DNA from: Streptosporangium sp. NBC_01755
GTDB lineage: Bacteria > Actinomycetota > Actinomycetes > Streptosporangiales > Streptosporangiaceae
DNA length: 64,000 bases
Direction: 5' to 3'
Assembly: GCF_035917995.1 (NCBI RefSeq)
Contig: NZ_CP109131.1
Span: 7,564,001-7,628,000 of the forward strand
Below the pieces are notes generated by a model, which was not told the origin of the DNA, searched no databases, and saw nothing but the letters and a program-made list of their open reading frames with translations. Positions 27,021 through 38,500 of this stretch are shown here, piece after piece. The position numbers and the translations under genes were made by a program. Position 1 is the first letter of the stretch; every line of letters starts with the position of its first letter.

Positions 27021-30000
27021 CGGGTCACCGCGCCGTTGGTCAGCTCGGTGAGGATCTTCAGCACCGCGGGGGCGTGCTCGGCCGACAGGCAGCTGAAATG
27101 GTCGCCGCCGATGTCGACGATCTCCAGGTCGCCCAGGGTGAGCTCCTGCCAGTACTCGGTGACGGCGGCCTTGCTGCCGGGGAACGGGTAGGCGCCGTCG
27201 TGTCGCAGGAAGGTGATGTCGCCGGCGTAGGGTTCGGCGGTGTAGCGGGTGATGGCGAAGACGCTTTGGCGGTAGGCGGAGAACAGCCGGGTCATGTGGT
27301 CCGGTTCGTAGCTGCCGGCCGAGGCGGGTACCGCCTCGCACATCCGGGCGATGCGCGTGGCGCGGGGTACCGTGGCCAGGTTCCGGAAGCAGGCGGCGAC
27401 GTCGGCGTACTTTCCGGTGAGGGCGGCGAGTCCGCCGTCGGGCAGGACGCCGGGGCTGCCGGCCAGCACGGCGTCGGTGGCGGCCGCCACTCGGTACTGG
27501 TCGTCGGGGAAGCCGAGGTCGGCCGGGTCGATGCCCATCATCACGGCGAAGGAGTACTCCGACAGCAGTTCGTCGTCGAGGCGGAACCTCGGGCTGTGGC
27601 TGCTGATGACCGTCAGGCTCTCCACCTGGGCGCCGGACTCGGCCAGGTTGCGGGCCACCTCGGTGGCGATCAGGCCGCCCAGGCAGTACCCCACGATGTG
27701 GAAGCGCCTGCCGCCGCCCGCGGTCAGCGCGCGGGCGTAGTCGGCCGCGAGTTGCTCGATGAGCCCTTCGGGCGGGGCGGCCAGATAGCGGTCGAGGCCG
27801 GGGACCTCCAGGCCCACGACGTCGGCGACTCCGGGGGAGCGCCGCCTGATCTCGGTGACCAGCGCCCGGTACGGCATGATCGTCCCGGTTCCTGCGTGGA
27901 CGAGGACGGTGGTGGGCTCGTCCGCCGAACGGGCGCCGTGCAGGTGGATGACGGGATCGACGGGCGCGTCAGGCCGGTCGGCCGGAGACTCGCCGGTGAG
28001 GCCGCGCAGGAAGGCGGCGAGGCCGGCCACCGTCGGGCGCCGCAGCATGTGCCTCAGCACGACCTCCCACTCCAGGTCGGCGGCCTGCGGTATCCGCTCT
28101 CGTAGCCGGCCGACCATGCGGGCGACGAGCAGGGAGTCTCCGCCCAGGGCGAAGAAGTCGTCGGTGCGGCCGACGTGCTCCACGGCCATCAGTTGCGCCC
28201 ACAATTCGGCGAGTTTGCTCTCCAGTTCGTCCATCGGCCGCTCGTCGGCGGCCGGAGCCGCCTGCGTGCCCTCGCGGGGCAGCCAGGAGCGCAATTGGTT
28301 GCGGTCGGTCTTGCCGTTGGCCGTGCGGGGCAGGGCGTCGACGATCTGCCACAGCGACGGAACCATGTACTCGGGTAGCCGGGTGGACACACCGCGTGTC
28401 AGCTCGCCCGCCGTGACGTGGGCGCGGTCGGCCTTCAGGCGGGCGAGGAAGAGTTCCTGGCCGGTGGCGGCCAGCGGGTCGCCCACTTCGGGAAGCGAGA
28501 CGACGTCCACCGCTTCGTGCCGGTCCAGCAGGTCCAGCCATTGTGGCCGGGTGAGGAAGGACTGCCCGTTGTGTGCCCTGTGGTCGGTCCAGGTGCGTCC
28601 GGCGACCTCCAGGAACTCCATGGACACCAGCAGCGGGTAGTGGTCGTCGCGGGTGTTTTCCACAAACACCAGGTGGCCGCCGGGTACCAGCAGCTCACGA
28701 AGCCGGGCGAGTGTGGCCTCGGTGTCGCAGGCGGCGTGCAGGGTGTTGGCGCACACCACGACGTCGAAGGAGTTGGGGATGAATCCCTGTTCGCGGATGT
28801 CGTTGTCCACGTCGAGGCGTTCGTGGCGCACCCAGGGGTGGTCGGCGAAGCGCTCGCGTGCCTCGTTGAGGAAGAACGCCGACGGGTCGGTGAACACGTA
28901 GTCCACGCCGTATTCGGCGAGGAGCGGCACCAGTTCGCCGGTCGTGCCGCCGACGCCGCCGCCGACCTCCAGCACGCGCAGCCGCTCCTCGCCCGCGTGG
29001 TCGGCGGCGATCTCTCGCACGGCGGCCACCAGGGCTTGGTTGAGGTGGCGGATGGCCAGGTTGTCACGGTAGGCGGCGTCGGCGGCCTCCGTGGCCGCCC
29101 CGGGGAAGAGCAGCGCGCGGATGTCGAGGTCGCCTGAGATGAGTTCGGGCAGCCGGTCGGCGCAGGTGCGCATGACCTCGAGCAGTTCGGTGCTCCAGCC
29201 GACCTCTCGCTCCAGTGCGGTGGCGCGCTGCCAGGTGTGCTCCAGATCTGCTGCGGAGGTCGGGTGCAGCCCGCCGAAGGTCGCGGCGGCGTCGTCGTGC
29301 GACAGCCGGCCCCGGCTGGTGAGTGCGCGCAGCCAGCGGCGTAGGACATGGCGGTGACGCGGGGTGGAGCGCAGCGCGGTGTAGATCTCCTCGGCGGTGT
29401 GCCCGGCGGTATCGGCGAACAGGCCGGCGCCGGTGAGCACCCGGCTCATCACCGAGAGCGCGACCTCGTCGAGCGTGTCGAGGAAGGCGGTCAGCCGTTT
29501 GCTGTCGATCTTGGCGGAGGCCTCGTGTACGGCGTGCGCGGCGGCCTGGCGTGCGCGGGTGGCGGACGGGGGGGCGGGTTCGTCGGACCCGTGGTGTGCT
29601 GTTTCGACGAACGCGGCCAGGCGGCGCCCGCCTGAGGCGGAGTCGTCGACCAGGACCGCCCCCACGCCTACCGAGGGGTGTGCCTGTAGGGCGGCCTCGA
29701 TCTCGGCGAGTTCCACCCGGTAGCCGCGGATCTTCACCTGGGCGTCCTCGCGGCCGAGGAACTCGATGTCCCCCTCGGGCAGGTAGCGGCCCAGGTCGCC
29801 GGTGCGGTAGATCCGTTCACCGGTGGCCGGATCGGTGATGAAACGTTCCGCGGTGCGGGCCTGGTCGCCGAAGTAGCCCATGGCCACTCCGGCTCCGCCG
29901 ATGTACAGCTCACCGGTGACCCAGTCGGGCTGGGGCTGCAGGGCGTGGTCGAGTACGGTGAGGCGCTGGTTGGTCAGCGGACGGCCGTAGGGGATGCTGG

Positions 30001-32527
30001 GCCGGTTGGTGTCCACCGCGCCGACGGGGTGTGCGATCGACCAGATGGAGCCCTCGGTGGCGCCGCCCAGGGAGATGACCTCCAGGCCGGGCAGGATCGT
30101 CCGCGCCTCGTCGGGCAGGGTGATCGGGATCCAGTCGCCAGACAGCAGGGCCAGGCGCAGCGTGCCGTCTTGGCCGGGAGGCTCCGAGCGCAGCCAGTCG
30201 CAGAGCATCTGCAACTGGCCGGGCACTGAGTTCCACACCGTGATGCCGTGGGCGGAGATGAGGTCGGCCCAGTGAGAGGGGTCGCCGCGGCGCCCGGCCT
30301 CGGGCAGTACCAGCGTGCCGCCTGCCGACAGCGGACCGAAGATGTCGTAGACCGACAGGTCGAAGCCCAGCGCGGCGATGCCGAGGACGCGGTCGTCACC
30401 GGTGAGGGCGTAGCGGTGGTTGATGTCCTGGACCGTGTTCAGGGCGGCCCGGTGGCTGATCATCACGCCCTTGGGCGTGCCGGTGGAGCCGGAGGTGTAG
30501 ATGATGTAGGCCAGATCGTCGGGGGCGGCGCGGCGCGGCGGGGCGGCGTTGGGCGCGACGGCCTCGGGCAGCCGGTCCACCACGACGGCCGACACGCCGT
30601 CCGGTAGATCGTCGATCTCCGCCAGCCAGGACTGGGTCAGCACGGTACGGACGGCGGCGTCGGCGAGGATCGTGTCGCGGCGGGCCGGGGGCTGCGCGGT
30701 GTCGACGGGCAGGTAGGCGCCGCCGGCCAGCAGCGTGCCCAGCACGGCGACGACCTGCTCCCAGCCCTTGTCCATCCAGATGGCCACCGGTTCGGCGGGG
30801 CGCAGCCCGGCTGCGACCAGCAGGTCGGCCACCTGCGCTGCCCGTCCGAGCAGCTGACGGTAGGTCAAGGCGCGGTCCGGGGACTGTACCGCGACCGCGT
30901 TGGGGGTGGCCAGGGCACGGGCCAGGACCGGCTCGTGAAGCAGTGAGTCCGGCAACGGGCCCTGCGTCGCGTTGACCTCGATCCGGCGGGCAGCCTGCGC
31001 CGCGGGCAGTTCGACGCGGGCCGGCTGCTCCCAGGCGTCCTCGGCGTCGGCGCCTTCGGCCGCCAGCAGTTCGACCAGCGTGACGTAGGCGCCGAACATG
31101 TCCTCGGCGACGCCGTCGGGCAGGGCGCCCTCGCGGATGTCCCAGGACATGACCAGCCTCTCGCCCCGCTCCATGACCTGGCAGTCCAGCCACACCTGCG
31201 GAGTTTGGGTGAGTGCGTAGGAGACCTCCGGCGGGATGCCGCCCGGTGCTCCGGCGCCGCCCAGGGCGCTGGTGAAGACGACCGGCATCAGCACGGGGGC
31301 GCCGGCCCGGCGCGACAACTCGGCCAGCACCTCCGAGCCGGTGAACAGCGGGTGTTGCAGGTCTTCCAGCAGTTGGGCGCCGGTCTCCCGGACCCGCTCG
31401 GTGAAGGAGGCCGGCGCGGTCAGGTCCACGGCGAGCAGCTCCACCGAGGTGAAGTCACCGACGAGGCGGCCGATGTCCTCGTGCAGCGCCGGGCGGTCCA
31501 CGGTCGGCACGTTGAGGGTGAAGCGCGCGGTGCGCGACCAGCGGCCGACGATTTCGGCGTACGCCGTGAGCAGCACCGTGGAGACGGTCAGTCCGCGTCG
31601 TCCGGCGCGCTCGGTCAGGCGCTGCCTGGCGGCCATCGGCAGCGGCCGCTCCAGGCGGCGGAAACGGACGTCACCGTCGTCTGGGTGTTCGGTGGCGGCC
31701 CAGGTCTCGGCGGTCGGCAGTTCCGGCGGGGGCGGCAGCTCCTCCAGCCGCGCCGTCCAGTACTCCCGGTCCCGCAAGTAGGCGGGGGTGTCCGTCAGGG
31801 CTCGCCGGGCCAGGACGTAGTCCCGGAAGGTGATGCCGAGCGGGGCCGGTGCGCCGGTGCCGTCCCGGTACAGGTGGTGGAACTCGGCCAGCAGGATGCG
31901 CAGGCTGGCGTGGTCGACGGTGAGCATGTCGAACGACAGGTGCAGCACGGCACGCCCGGGGACCCGGGTGATGTGCACGTCGAACAGCGGCCAGCGGTCG
32001 GTGGGTCCTCGGCGCAGCGACATCCTGGCGCGGGCGTCGTTCAGGGCGGCGTCGGCCTGCGCCGTGTCGGCGGTAGCGGTGTCGGTGACGCGCAGCTCGG
32101 GGGTCTGCGGCAGCACCTGCTGGTATCCGTCGGTGTGGACGACCGCGCGCAGCATGTCGTGCCGTTCGATCAGGTGCTGCCAGGCGGCGGTGACGCGGTC
32201 GGTGTCGAGTTCGGCGTAGTCCAGCTCGACGTAGGCGTGGCAGGCGACACCGCCGTAGGCGTAGGCGTCGGCCCGGCCGATCAGGTAGGCGGCCTGGATG
32301 CCCGTCAGGGGGAAGGGGTCGTGGCGGCCGGCCTCGTCGTGGTGCAGGGGGCGGCTGTTCTGCTCGTCGGCCAGGTGTCGCAGGATCGCGTCCTTGTGGG
32401 CGCGCAGCTCGGCGCGCCGCTCGTCGGTGAGGAAGCCCTTGGGTGCCCGGAAGCGCAGTTGCCCGTCCTGAGCCCACACGACCACGCCGTCACGTGCGTA
32501 TCCGGCCAGCAGCTCGGTGATGTTCAC
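27017..32527 (-). CDS. NRPS, docking-Cy-A(MT)-PCP-TE; cysteine module with terminal thioesterase
   Basis: 1,836 residues from GTG 32527 (GTGA overlap). Order: TubC-type docking domain (1-50, NITELLAGYARDGVVVW); heterocyclisation domain with DMLTVDHAS near 204; adenylation domain with IIYTSGSTGTPKG near 680, whose specificity residues read DLYNLSLIW-K, the cysteine code; a SAM methyltransferase (VLEVGGGVGGTTGEL near 1187) inserted between A8 and A10; carrier protein with FFALGGDSL near 1460; thioesterase with GYCLGG near 1612, His in GGDHFS. The layout is that of PchF. It adds and cyclises the last cysteine and releases the product. The thioesterase nucleophile is Cys instead of Ser. Confidence 0.95.
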   Translation of the reverse strand: MNITELLAGYARDGVVVWAQDGQLRFRAPKGFLTDERRAELRAHKDAILRHLADEQNSRPLHHDEAGRHDPFPLTGIQAAYLIGRADAYAYGGVACHAYVELDYAELDTDRVTAAWQHLIERHDMLRAVVHTDGYQQVLPQTPELRVTDTATADTAQADAALNDARARMSLRRGPTDRWPLFDVHITRVPGRAVLHLSFDMLTVDHASLRILLAEFHHLYRDGTGAPAPLGITFRDYVLARRALTDTPAYLRDREYWTARLEELPPPPELPTAETWAATEHPDDGDVRFRRLERPLPMAARQRLTERAGRRGLTVSTVLLTAYAEIVGRWSRTARFTLNVPTVDRPALHEDIGRLVGDFTSVELLAVDLTAPASFTERVRETGAQLLEDLQHPLFTGSEVLAELSRRAGAPVLMPVVFTSALGGAGAPGGIPPEVSYALTQTPQVWLDCQVMERGERLVMSWDIREGALPDGVAEDMFGAYVTLVELLAAEGADAEDAWEQPARVELPAAQAARRIEVNATQGPLPDSLLHEPVLARALATPNAVAVQSPDRALTYRQLLGRAAQVADLLVAAGLRPAEPVAIWMDKGWEQVVAVLGTLLAGGAYLPVDTAQPPARRDTILADAAVRTVLTQSWLAEIDDLPDGVSAVVVDRLPEAVAPNAAPPRRAAPDDLAYIIYTSGSTGTPKGVMISHRAALNTVQDINHRYALTGDDRVLGIAALGFDLSVYDIFGPLSAGGTLVLPEAGRRGDPSHWADLISAHGITVWNSVPGQLQMLCDWLRSEPPGQDGTLRLALLSGDWIPITLPDEARTILPGLEVISLGGATEGSIWSIAHPVGAVDTNRPSIPYGRPLTNQRLTVLDHALQPQPDWVTGELYIGGAGVAMGYFGDQARTAERFITDPATGERIYRTGDLGRYLPEGDIEFLGREDAQVKIRGYRVELAEIEAALQAHPSVGVGAVLVDDSASGGRRLAAFVETAHHGSDEPAPPSATRARQAAAHAVHEASAKIDSKRLTAFLDTLDEVALSVMSRVLTGAGLFADTAGHTAEEIYTALRSTPRHRHVLRRWLRALTSRGRLSHDDAAATFGGLHPTSAADLEHTWQRATALEREVGWSTELLEVMRTCADRLPELISGDLDIRALLFPGAATEAADAAYRDNLAIRHLNQALVAAVREIAADHAGEERLRVLEVGGGVGGTTGELVPLLAEYGVDYVFTDPSAFFLNEARERFADHPWVRHERLDVDNDIREQGFIPNSFDVVVCANTLHAACDTEATLARLRELLVPGGHLVFVENTRDDHYPLLVSMEFLEVAGRTWTDHRAHNGQSFLTRPQWLDLLDRHEAVDVVSLPEVGDPLAATGQELFLARLKADRAHVTAGELTRGVSTRLPEYMVPSLWQIVDALPRTANGKTDRNQLRSWLPREGTQAAPAADERPMDELESKLAELWAQLMAVEHVGRTDDFFALGGDSLLVARMVGRLRERIPQAADLEWEVVLRHMLRRPTVAGLAAFLRGLTGESPADRPDAPVDPVIHLHGARSADEPTTVLVHAGTGTIMPYRALVTEIRRRSPGVADVVGLEVPGLDRYLAAPPEGLIEQLAADYARALTAGGGRRFHIVGYCLGGLIATEVARNLAESGAQVESLTVISSHSPRFRLDDELLSEYSFAVMMGIDPADLGFPDDQYRVAAATDAVLAGSPGVLPDGGLAALTGKYADVAACFRNLATVPRATRIARMCEAVPASAGSYEPDHMTRLFSAYRQSVFAITRYTAEPYAGDITFLRHDGAYPFPGSKAAVTEYWQELTLGDLEIVDIGGDHFSCLSAEHAPAVLKILTELTNGAVTR

Positions 32528-35500
32528 AGTTCTCCGATTTCGACGTCGGTCGCGCCGGCGACCGTTGCGGTGATCTCCGCGCCGAGCGCGGCGATGGTCG
32601 GTGCGGCCAGGAGGGTGCGGATCGTGATGCCGGTCCCGAAACGGCGTTCGATCGCTGACACCAGGCGGATCGCGGACAGGCTGTCCCCGCCGGTGGTGAA
32701 GAAGTTGGCGTTGCGGTCCAGCGCCGAGCCGGGCAGCTGGGCGTCCCACAGCCCGGCGAGGGCGGTCTCCACCTCCCCCTGGGGCGGCTCGGCATTGGCC
32801 GAGGAGGTGTCCCGGGCGGCCAGCAGGGCCAGTTCGGCGCGGTCGATCTTGCCGTTGGCGGTCAGCGGCAGCGCGGCGAGCAGCAGCACCCGGGAGGGGA
32901 TGGCGTAGGCGGCCAAGCGCTCGCCGAGCCAGCGATGGAGCCGGTCGGCAAGTCGTGTCGCGTCCGGGCCGGCAGCGTCGTGGGCGATGAGGGGATCGTC
33001 GGGGAGCTCGCGGGGAACGGCGAAGGCGACCAGCCGCCGGGCGGTGCGCTCTCCCGCGGCCACCACGGCGGCCCGGGAGATGTCCGGGTGGGCTTCGATG
33101 GCCGCCTCGACCTCGCCGGCCTCGATGCGATGCCCGGCGATCTTCAGCTGGGTGTCCAGCCGGCCGAGGAACTCCAGGAGCCCGTCCGAGCGGTAGCGGC
33201 CCAGGTCGCCGGTGCGGTACCAGCGCTGCCCGTCGTGGGTGGGGAACTTCTCCGCGGTGCGGCGCGGATCGTCCAGGTATCCCATGGCCAGCCCCGCGCC
33301 GCCGATCCACAGTTCGCCGGGCGTCCAGTCGGGGCAGTCGCGGCCGAAGCCGTCGACGACGCGGTAGCGCTGCCCGGTCAGCGGGCGCCCGTAGGGGATG
33401 GACGCCCAGCTGGGGTCCACCTTCTCGACGGTGAGGGTGTTGGACCACACCGACGCCTCGGTCGCGCCGCCCATGGCGACGAACCGGCAGGGCCGCACGG
33501 TGAGTGCCCGCAACCGGCCCGGCAGGTCCAGGCCGATCCAGTCGCCGGAGACCAGTGCGACGCGCAGCCCTCGCAGCGTTTCGCTGTCGGCTACGGCGTG
33601 CTCCGCCGCGTCCAGGAGAAGGTCCAGGAGCGCCGGCACGGTGTTCCACACCGTCACGTCGTGGCGGTGCACGAGGGCGGGCCACCGCCGAGGTTCGTGT
33701 CGGAGCTCGTCTGTGGGCAGCAGCAGTGAGCCGCCGGCCGACAGCAGCCCGAAGATGTCGTAGACCGACAGGTCGAAGTCCAGCGCGGACAGGGCGAACA
33801 CGCGGTCGCCGGGGCCGATGTCGTGGCGCGTTCCGATGTCGGCGACGGTGTTCCAGGCCGCGGTGTGGGAGATCTTCACTCCCTTGGGTTCACCCGTCGA
33901 CCCGGACGTGAAGATCACGTAGGCGAGTGCCTCGACCGGCACGCGATGTGCTCGCTCCAGCGGTTCATGGCTCAGCGCCTCCTGAAGGGACATCACCTGG
34001 TGTGCCCCGGTGTCGTCCGGCGTGTTGGCTCGCGGTGGTGCGGGCCGTTCGCCGAGGGTCAGGCCGATTCCCGCGGCGGTTCGTATCCGGTCGCGGCGGG
34101 CGGCAGGCTGGTCCAGGCCGATCGGGACGTAGGCCGCGCCGGCGGCCAGGACGCCCAGTACGGCCGTGATCTGCTCGGGCCCCTTGGGCAGGCTGATTGC
34201 GACGAGGTCGCCTGGCCGCACGCCGCGCTCCAGCAGGGTGGCGGCGGTGCGCAGCGCCCCGTCGGCGAGCGCGCCGTAGCTGGTGGTGCCGCCCTCGGAG
34301 GTGACCAGTGCCGTCCGGTCCGGTTCGGCGGCGGCGCGTTCGAAGAACGCCTCGTGCAGGAGCCGGGGCGTGACGGGGTCGCCCTCCTCCTCCAGCGCCA
34401 CCGCCGTACGCCGCTGCCGCTGCGCGGCGGGCAGCAGGTCCGGGATCGGTGCCGTCCAGTCGCCGTCGGCCAGGTGGTGGATCAGCCGGGTGTGGGCGTC
34501 GAACATGGCGTCGAGCACGCCGTCGCTGAACAGTTCCTCCACCGCGTCCCAGGTGACGACCAGCTCGCCTGATTCCTCGGTGACCTGGTTGTCCAGGATG
34601 ACCTGGGGGGATTGGGAGATTCCCCACACCTTGGGCGGGAAGCCCGAGGCCGGGTCGGACAGTCCGGCGTCGCCGACGCCGAGCGCGCTGGTGAACACCA
34701 CCGGCGCGGCGGCGTCGAGAATGCCGGTACGGCGGGCGAACTCCCGCAGTAGCCAGGCGATCGGCACGTCCTGGTGGTCGAGGTCCTCGGCCTGCCGCCG
34801 CTGCAGCGCGGCGGCGGCCGACAGCCAGCCGTCGCCGGATCGGCGGTAGGCGGCCAGGGACAGGGAGGTGAAGTCTCCCAGGACGCGGTGGACGTGCGGG
34901 TGCACCTCACGCCGGTTGAACAGGGTCAGGGTCAGGGTGAGGGCGTCGGTTCCGCTCCAGGTCGCCAGGACCTCCCCGTAGGCGGCGAGCAGCACGGTGG
35001 AGGGTGTCAGGCGGTGCCGGGCGGCGCGCTCCTTGACGGTGCGCCAGGCGGCGGCGTCCAGGCGCAGCTGCCTGCGGGTGAACCTGGGCGTCTCGAGCAG
35101 TGCCGGATTGCGGTCCAGGGGCAGGGCGGGGACGGGGGGCAGTTCCTCCAGCCGCGCCTGCCAGTGGGCGCGGGCCCGTTCGGTGGAGCGGGGGTCGGCC
35201 GGAAGCTGGGTGAGGTAGTCGCGAAACGACAGCTCGATCGCCGGGAGTGAGGTGTCGGGGTCGGCGTACAGGGCGTTGAGCTCGGCGTACAGGGTGGTGA
35301 TCGACAGTGCGTCCAGGACGAGGTAGTCCAGGCCGATGGCGAGCCTGGTCCGGACGGATCCCGAGGGGCCGGGGTAGCGCACCGCCGCGACGGCGAAGAG
35401 CGGCCAGTGGCCGGGGTCGCGGACCTGGCGGGACATCCGCTCGCGCAGGGCGGCGAGGGCCTCGTCGGTTCCGGCGGCGTCGCTCTCCTGGCAGTCGATC

Positions 35501-38500
35501 CGATACGGTGCGACGGCCTCCAGCACCTGTTGCGTGCCCTCTCGTACGACGGCGCGCAGCATGCCGTGCCGTCGGATGAGGGTCTGCCAGGCCCGCTCCA
35601 GCCGTCCCAGGTCGACCTGGGCGCCGTCGAACTCGCTGTAGTGCCAGGTTCCGACGCCGCCGAGGGTGAAACCGGGGTCGCGTCCGGTGTGGTAGGCGGC
35701 TTGGACATCGGTGAGGGCGAAAGGCTCGTAGGCGTGGCCGGGGTCAGAAGAGAGGACGGTGGTCGGTGCGGTGCTCGGTGCGGTGCTCGGGCCGGGGGTG
35801 TCGGGCCGCAGTGTCAGCAGCGCGGAGAATTCCCGAAGGATCGGGTTGGCGAAGAGCGCGGCCACGCGGGCCCCGCCGACGCCGGCGGCGCGCAGCCGGC
35901 CGATCATGCGGGTCGCGATGAGCGAGTCCCCGCCGAGCGCGAAGAAGCCGTCGCCGCGGCTCACGTCGCGCACCCCGAGGAGTTCGGCCCACACGCCCGC
36001 GACCACGGTCTCCACCGGGCCGGACGGGGCCTGCGCCGCTACGGGGTGCTCGCGTGCGGAGGCCGTCAGGACACGCCGCACGGCCGCCCGGTCGAGCTTG
36101 CCGTTGGAGGTGAGCGGCATCGTGTCCATGACCAGGACATGCTCGGGAAGCATGTAGGCGGGTAGCTGTTCGGCCGCCCGGCTCCGCAGGAGGTCGGGGT
36201 CGGGGCGGCCGCCCGTGGGCGATATGACCGACACGGCCGCCGCCAGGCGGCGGACCGGGGTCTCCAGCACGGTGGCCACCGCGTGCAGCACGTCCGGATG
36301 TTCTTCCAGTGCCGCTTCGACCTCGCCGAGCTCGATGCGGTGCCCGCCGATCTTCACCTGGTGGTCGGCGCGGCCGAGGAACTCCAGGACACCGTCCGGC
36401 CGGTAGCGGGCCAGGTCACCGCTGCGGTACCAGCGGTCGCCGTCATGGTCGACGAACCGGGACGCGGTGCGCTCAGGATCGCCGCGGTAGCCGGTGGCGA
36501 CGCTTGGGCCGCCGATCCACAGCTCACCGGGCACCTGGTCGGGGCAGTCGCGTCCACGCCCGTCCACGACGCGGGCCCGCATGTTGCGCAGCGGCACGCC
36601 GTAGGGGATGGACTTCCACGAGGGGTCGACCTCGTCGACCTCGAAGACGGTGGAGTGCACGGCGGCCTCCGTCATGCCGCCGAGGGCCACGAAGCGGCAG
36701 CCGGGGACGAGGGCGCGCAGCCGGGCGGGCTGGTCGAGCCCGACCCAGTCGCCGCCGAGCAGGACCAGGCGCAGCGTGTCACCGAGTCCCGCGTCCCCGC
36801 CCGCCGCCATGAGCAGGTCCAGCAGTGCGGGAACGCACTGGACGATGCTGACTTTGTGCTCGCGGACGAGGTGTGCCCAGTGGTGGGCGTCACGCCGGTG
36901 CTCCTGGCCGACGACGACCACCTGCCCGCCGACCGACAGCGGGGCGAAGATGTCGTAGGTGGCGAGGTCGAAATCGAGGGCGGAGATCGCCAGCGTGCGG
37001 TCGCCGGGACCGACGCCGAACTGATCCCCCATCGCGTCGACGGTGTTGACGATGGCGCGGTGTGACACCTCCACCCCCTTGGGCAGCCCGGTCGAGCCGG
37101 AGGTGAAGAGCAGGTATGCGGCACTGTCCGGTCCGGGGTGGGCGACGGGCCCGGGGGGGAGTTCCTCGGCGTCGGCCAGGCGCAGCACGGCTACTTCAGG
37201 CAGATCGGCGCATAGATGGGCGTGAGCGTCGTCGGTGAGCACAACGGCCGCGCCGGCCATGGCGTGGATGCGGCTGCGCCGGATGGCGGGCTGCTCCACC
37301 CCGACGGGCGCGTAGGCGGCTCCCGCGGCGAGAACCCCGAGGACGGCGGCGATCTGGTCGGCGCCCTTGGGCAGGGTGATGGCCACGGTGTCGCCCTCCC
37401 GCACACCGTGGTGCCGCAGCAGGGTCGCCACCTTCCGCGCCACCAGGGCGAGTTCGGCGTACGTCAGCGCGGATCCGTCCTCTTTGACGACGGCGAGGTG
37501 GCCGGGCCGCTCGTCGGCGAGCCGGAAGAAGCGCGTGTGCAGAACGTGGCCGGGCTGCGGGGCCGCAGGCAGGGCGGCGACGGCGCGGACCGGGAGCCGG
37601 TCGGCGGCCAGCAGCGGTCCGACGGGCAGCAGCCAGGCCTCTGAGGTGGTGAGGAGGTCGGTGACCAGGCGGCGGTAGGCGTCGAAGGCCGCGTCCGGCA
37701 CGCCGGGGGCGAGCACGCCGTCGCGGACGTCCCAGTTGAGAAGGAGTCCGCCGTCGAGTTCGGTGACCTGGGCGTCCAGGAAGACCTGGGGGCCCTGGGA
37801 GATGATCCACACCGGGCGGCCGAAGGTCGCCTGGACGTCCGGTGTGAAGATCTCGCCCAGGCCGATGGCGCTGGTGTAGACGATGGGCGCGAGGACGGGG
37901 GCGCCTTCGAGGCGCGCGAGGTCGCGCAGCACCTCGACGCCGCCGTACGCGCCGTGGGCGACCCCCGCCTGCAGACCGTCCTGCAGCAGCCGGGCTTGTT
38001 CGGTGAAGGGCAGGGCGGCGCTCATGTCCGCGTCGAGCAGGACGGAGCCGCTGAAGTCGCCGATGAGGCCGGCGACGTCGGGGGTGAGCATCTCCCGGTC
38101 GAACAGCGGGAGGTTGAGCAGGAAGCGGTGGGTGTCGCTCCAGGCGGCGATGACCTCGGCGAACGCGGTGGCCAGGGCAGCTGCGGGGGTGATGCCGTGC
38201 AGGCGTGCCCGGGCCAGGAGGGCGGCCTTGGCGTCCGGGTCCAGCCAGTGGTGCAGACGCCTGGAGTGGGTGAGCGCGGAGTCGGCCGCCGACACCGGCC
38301 GCAGCGGATCCACCGTCGTGGGCAGCCGGGGCGCCCGGGGAAGATCGGGGAGCCGGTCGCGCCACCACCGGGCGGCCCGCTCGCGTTCCGCGCCACGACG
38401 CCGAGCGTGTTCGGCCAGGTAGCGGCCGTAGTCGAGGCCGAAGGCGGGCAATGACACATCGGGGCGCTCATACAGCCGGTGCAGGTCGGTGAGCAGGACG

